A DNA stretch of 9,437 bases, from positions 1 to 9,437 of the forward strand of contig DATJPN010000017.1 of NCBI GenBank assembly GCA_035506335.1, read 5' to 3'. A model generated the notes under the pieces. That model worked only from the letters and a program-made list of their open reading frames with translations, did not search any database and was not told where the DNA came from. Positions 7,195-9,437 of this stretch are shown in pieces. The position numbers were made by a program, and so were the translations under genes. Origin of the DNA: DAIDKA01 sp035506335. GTDB lineage: Bacteria > Pseudomonadota > Gammaproteobacteria > Steroidobacterales > Steroidobacteraceae. How positions within the stretch are numbered: position 1 is the stretch's first letter; every line of letters starts with the position of its first letter.

Positions 7195-7937
7195 GCGGCT
7201 CTTCGCGCCAGCAGGCGCGGCAGGCGGCGCAGCATGCCGCCGAGCAGCCGCGCCTGCAGCGCCACCATGCCGGCATTGTCCCTGAGCAGCCGGTAATGGC
7301 TGACCCCGTCCACCGGGTAGGTCACCGACGTCGGGATCCAGCGCAGCGGCACCCGACGCCAGTACAGGCGCACGATGATCTCGGTATCGAAATCCATGCG
7401 GCGGCCAATGTACTCCTGCGCCATCAGGCCGATGACGGGGGCGAGCGGATACACCCGGAAGCCGCACAGGGAATCCGGAATCGAGAACGACAGGGTCGCG
7501 AGCCAAACGAGGGCGTGCGTCAGATACCGCCCGTAGCGCCTGACCGCCGGCATGCTCCGGTCGAACAGCGGGCGTCCGCAGATCAGCGCCTGCGGCTCGC
7601 GGCCCGCCGCCGCGATGAAGGCCGGGATGTCCCCGAGCGCGTGCTGGCCGTCGGCGTCCACCTGCAAGGCATGGCTGTAGCCGTCCTGCCACGCCGTGGC
7701 GAAGCCCGCGAGCATCGCCGCACCCTTGCCGCTGTTGACCGGCAGGCGCAGCACGCGGGTGTGCGGCACCGTGGCGGCCAGCCGGTCGAGTTCGCCGGCG
7801 CAGGCCGGGCCTGAGCCGTCGTCCACGAGCAGGCAGGGAAGCCGCGCGCGGTGCACGGCCTCGACGACCCGCGCCACCGCGTGCTCGTGGTCGAACACCG
7901 GCACGATGACGCAGGGATGGAAGCTGGGAGTCGGCAC
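7191..7937 (-). CDS. Family 2 glycosyltransferase, dolichyl-phosphate-mannose-synthase-like
   Basis: This 248-residue protein begins at a GTG (7935-7937); the frame upstream of it meets a TAA with no other start. A GT-A fold begins at once: CVIVPVFDHEHAV (9-21), VDDGS (38-42), VNSGKGAAM (67-75) and the nucleotide-sugar/metal motif DADGQH (94-99). Asp155 in IPDSLCGFR and the DFDTEI block (182-187) match the DPM1/GtrB-like subgroup. There is one possible hydrophobic stretch near 142-153 but no multi-span membrane tail. It probably transfers a sugar from a nucleotide sugar to a lipid acceptor at the cytoplasmic face of the inner membrane. It is the first gene of the operon, and its stop overlaps the acyltransferase start. 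A glycosyltransferase next to an acyltransferase fits assembly of a glycolipid anchor; the sugar is unknown. No convincing Shine-Dalgarno precedes the GTG. Confidence 0.87.
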   Translation of the reverse strand: MPTPSFHPCVIVPVFDHEHAVARVVEAVHRARLPCLLVDDGSGPACAGELDRLAATVPHTRVLRLPVNSGKGAAMLAGFATAWQDGYSHALQVDADGQHALGDIPAFIAAAGREPQALICGRPLFDRSMPAVRRYGRYLTHALVWLATLSFSIPDSLCGFRVYPLAPVIGLMAQEYIGRRMDFDTEIIVRLYWRRVPLRWIPTSVTYPVDGVSHYRLLRDNAGMVALQARLLGGMLRRLPRLLARRAA

Positions 7938-7963
7938 GTCGGTCTGGCGGGAAATATGCGGGC

Positions 7964-7972
7964 ATTATGGCA
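7964..7972 (-). promoter_or_regulatory. Candidate extended -10 promoter of the four-gene operon
   Basis: On the minus strand the bases read TGCCATAAT, matching the extended -10 pattern TGnTATAAT with one mismatch. A start about seven bases downstream, near 7957, would give a leader of roughly 20 bases before the glycosyltransferase GTG. No good -35 hexamer lies 17 bases upstream, which is tolerable for extended -10 promoters. This is a pattern match in a GC-rich background where A/T hexamers are rare. Confidence 0.4.
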
Positions 7973-7986
7973 CTTTGCCGCCCGCC

Positions 7987-8002
7987 GCAGCTCGCGAGCG
8001 GC
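7987..8002. promoter_or_regulatory. Palindrome over the predicted -35 region, possible operator
   Basis: GCTCGCGAGC at 7990-7999 is a perfect 10-base palindrome, and after one mismatch the flanking pairs at 7987-7988 and 8001-8002 also match. It would sit about 33-42 bases upstream of the inferred transcription start, where a regulator could act. Short GC palindromes arise readily by chance here, so this is only a candidate. It is not followed by a T tract, so it is not an intrinsic terminator. Confidence 0.2.
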
Positions 8003-8179
8003 AGCCGGTGGCCATCGCGCGTGATGCGGGCCTCGCCAAATCGTGGCGGGGTTCTCGATCAAAACTATTGCATCACCGTGCCAACTGCCGTAACTTTCGC
8101 GCCGCGTTGCGAGGTGTGGTACCGCTCGTGACGCCCAGAAATGGTTGTTTGGACCCTTGGAGGTGTGGCGAGAACAGTG

Positions 8180-8560
8180 ATGAAGAACCGCAAAGCGTCG
8201 ACTGATAGCGACCCTGGGCCCCGTCTTTCACGAGTTTCTCAATATCTAGAGAAGAATTTTCCCGATTTTTTTGCGGAAGCACGCTTCCAGGTCGGGGATG
8301 ATGATTTCTTCCTGTACTCCCGTTTCGGGCAGTACCTCGCCCGCGTGATCGAGACCAACCGGGCCTCCCCCGGCAAGATCGCCCGCGGCTTCACCGTCCT
8401 CAACAAGATGGCCCGCGCCTCGGCCAGAAATCCACTGATCCGCCAGATCCTGGTCACCGGACCCCTCGAGTACATCGTGGATGCGCCGAAGGCCCGGGAA
8501 CTCGCCCGCAAGCGACTCTCGCCGGTCGCGCAGGGCTACCTGGAAAGCCTGTGCGAATAG
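8180..8560 (+). CDS. Small protein of unknown function
   Basis: I do not recognise this 126-residue protein with confidence. It is soluble, basic at the N-terminus and probably mostly helical; it has no signal peptide, membrane span or cysteine cluster (one Cys, second from the end). Notable segments are YLEKNFPDFFAEARF (22-36), DDFFLYSRFGQYLARVIE (41-58) and IRQILVTGPLEYIVDAPKAR (88-107). The layout weakly recalls small DUF7674-like proteins found beside toxins, but I cannot support that. The ATG at 8180 is chosen; a GTG at 8177 and an ATG at 8141 are in frame. GGAGG at 8159-8163 is rather far (16 bases) from the chosen ATG, so the start is uncertain. The first ~100 bases are clearly richer in A and T (AATATCTAGAGAAGAATTTT) than neighbouring genes. 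It converges on the J-protein gene with a 14-base gap. Confidence 0.6.
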   Translation: MKNRKASTDSDPGPRLSRVSQYLEKNFPDFFAEARFQVGDDDFFLYSRFGQYLARVIETNRASPGKIARGFTVLNKMARASARNPLIRQILVTGPLEYIVDAPKARELARKRLSPVAQGYLESLCE

Positions 8561-8574
8561 CCTGAAGGCGTTGA

Positions 8575-9437
8575 CTAGAGGGTCGCGCGCGGATCGAACG
8601 CCAGTTCCGTGCGCATCCGCTCGTACAGCTCGCGCGCCGCCGGCGTGTCGGCCGGTGGCAGCACCACCTTCAGCACTACGTACTGATCGCCCGGCGGGTC
8701 GCCCGCGAGTCCCCGCCCCCGCAGCCGCAACCGGCTGCCGGACTGGGACTGCGCGGGGATGCGCAGATCCACCGGTCCGCCGAGGGTCGGCACCGTCAGA
8801 GTCGCCCCGAGCGCGGCCTCCCAGGGCGCGACCGGAAGAGTCAGCGTCACATCCCGGCCCGCCAGTTCGAGATTACGGTGCGGCCTGATATGCACCGCCA
8901 GATACAGATCCCCGGGGCGGCCCTTGCCCACGGCAGGCTCCCCCTGCCCGGCCAGACGCAGGGACTGGCCTTCGGTCACGCCCGCCGGCAGCGTCACGCG
9001 CAGGGTGCGCTCGGTGGGTTGGGTCTGACCCGGCGCGGGGCGCTGCTGCAGCGTCACGTTGCGCACCACGCCCCGGTGCGCCTCCTCAAGATCGAGCTCG
9101 ATGTCGGCGTGCTGGTCACGGCCGTTGCGGCGGCGCGGAGCACCGGGGCCGGCGCCGGCGAAGGGGTTCTCGCCCCCGCCGAACAGCGAGGAGAAGAAGT
9201 CGCTGAACTGCTCGCTGCCTTCGAACCCATGGCCGCCGGCGGCGCCGGCATGTGCCCGTCCGCGCCTGCCGGCGCCGAAGTCGAAGCCCGCCCCGAAGTC
9301 CGGCGGCGGCCGGAACTGTTCCCCCTGCTTCCAGTTGGCACCGAGCTCGTCATAGGCCGTGCGCTTCTTCGGGTCCTTCAGGACCTCGTAGGCCTCCTGC
9401 AGCTGCTTGAAGCGCTCGAGCGCGTCCGGCTCCTTGC
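8575..9437 (-). CDS. cbpA: CbpA-type DnaJ co-chaperone (curved DNA-binding protein), 5' partial
   Basis: The frame runs from the right edge (first full codon at 9435) to a TAG at 8575-8577, giving 286 residues. It opens inside the J-domain, at KEPDALERFKQLQEAYEVLKD, equivalent to helix III. About 35-40 N-terminal residues, including the HPD loop that stimulates the DnaK ATPase, are therefore beyond the window and cannot be checked. A Gly/Phe-rich linker follows (about 41-100: GFDFGAG, FFSSLFGGGENPF), then two DnaJ C-terminal substrate-binding beta domains (about 108-265), including LPAGVTEGQSLRLAGQGEP and GRPGDLYL. There are no CXXCXGXG zinc repeats, so it is a type II J-protein of the CbpA class rather than DnaJ itself. 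It assists DnaK, and E. coli CbpA also binds curved DNA. No cbpM modulator gene lies downstream, where it sits in E. coli. Confidence 0.87.
   Translation of the reverse strand, partial: KEPDALERFKQLQEAYEVLKDPKKRTAYDELGANWKQGEQFRPPPDFGAGFDFGAGRRGRAHAGAAGGHGFEGSEQFSDFFSSLFGGGENPFAGAGPGAPRRRNGRDQHADIELDLEEAHRGVVRNVTLQQRPAPGQTQPTERTLRVTLPAGVTEGQSLRLAGQGEPAVGKGRPGDLYLAVHIRPHRNLELAGRDVTLTLPVAPWEAALGATLTVPTLGGPVDLRIPAQSQSGSRLRLRGRGLAGDPPGDQYVVLKVVLPPADTPAARELYERMRTELAFDPRATL

Larger units (their letters stand above)
7938..8179. other. Divergent intergenic region
   Basis: This stretch separates the leftward operon from the rightward small gene and is the only sizeable non-coding region in the window. 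Besides the -10-like site and palindrome near the operon start, it has an A/T-richer patch around 8055-8096. A weak pair facing right (TTGCAT at 8068-8073, 17 bases, TAACTT at 8091-8096) could serve the small gene, but each hexamer matches only half of the sigma-70 consensus. Open frames across it on either strand have no recognisable protein content. Confidence 0.5.

Noticed and set aside
6251..7276. A 341-codon open frame on the - strand and a 329-codon one on the + strand (6307-7296)
   Set aside because: Both shadow the acyltransferase gene, are dominated by Arg/Ala/Gly or Gln/Arg, and show no motif.
7195..7965. Upstream extension of the acyltransferase frame to an ATG at 7965
   Set aside because: This part is the glycosyltransferase gene read in another frame. 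It is low-complexity Arg/Ala/Gly and unlike any acyltransferase N-terminus; the TTG at 7194 with a TTGA overlap is better.
8073..8282. A 69-codon open frame on the - strand between the operon and the small gene
   Set aside because: No family resemblance and no evident ribosome binding site. It overlaps the front of the + strand gene and could occur by chance in this A/T-richer patch.
8561..8574. Possible terminator between the convergent small gene and the cbpA-type gene
   Set aside because: Only 14 bases, with no stem of useful length and no T tract on either strand.

Overview
The window is very GC-rich, densely coding DNA from a bacterium. The gene families (aryl-polyene/xanthomonadin-like tailoring enzymes, a TPR-sulfotransferase, a CbpA-type J-protein) point to a proteobacterium, most likely a gammaproteobacterium of the Xanthomonadales/Steroidobacter/Nevskiales kind. 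That placement is an inference from family content and base composition; no marker gene is present. I see no RNA gene, insertion sequence, CRISPR array or attachment site.

Region 1 (1-4164, + strand) holds two tightly packed genes. The first is the 3' part of a glycine-rich, repeat-built surface-type protein that ends in a hedgehog/intein (Hint) autoprocessing domain. Three bases after its stop, a TTG-started gene encodes a sulfotransferase with an N-terminal zinc-knuckle-like SEC-C motif and TPR repeats. The pairing suggests a secreted or surface protein that is self-cleaved and possibly a modifying enzyme made with it.

Region 2 (4125-7937, - strand) is a compact four-gene operon: family 2 glycosyltransferase, LpxL/HtrB-like acyltransferase, FabG-like ketoreductase and AMP-dependent acyl ligase. 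Its junctions are a TTGA overlap, a GTGA overlap and an 11-base gap carrying a purine-rich ribosome binding site. These four activities occur together in aryl polyene (xanthomonadin-type) pigment-lipid clusters. However, the ketosynthases, acyl carrier proteins, dehydratases and exporter of such clusters are absent, and both operon ends are visible, so this is either a detached tailoring module or a related lipid pathway. A candidate extended -10 promoter lies about 30 bases upstream of the first gene. The operon's last gene overlaps the 3' end of the sulfotransferase gene by 40 bases, tail to tail.

Region 3 (7938-8179) is the divergent control region. It is followed by a small unrecognised + strand gene (8180-8560), whose first part is less GC-rich than its surroundings. 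Region 4 (8575-9437, - strand) is most of a CbpA-type DnaJ co-chaperone whose start lies beyond the right edge.
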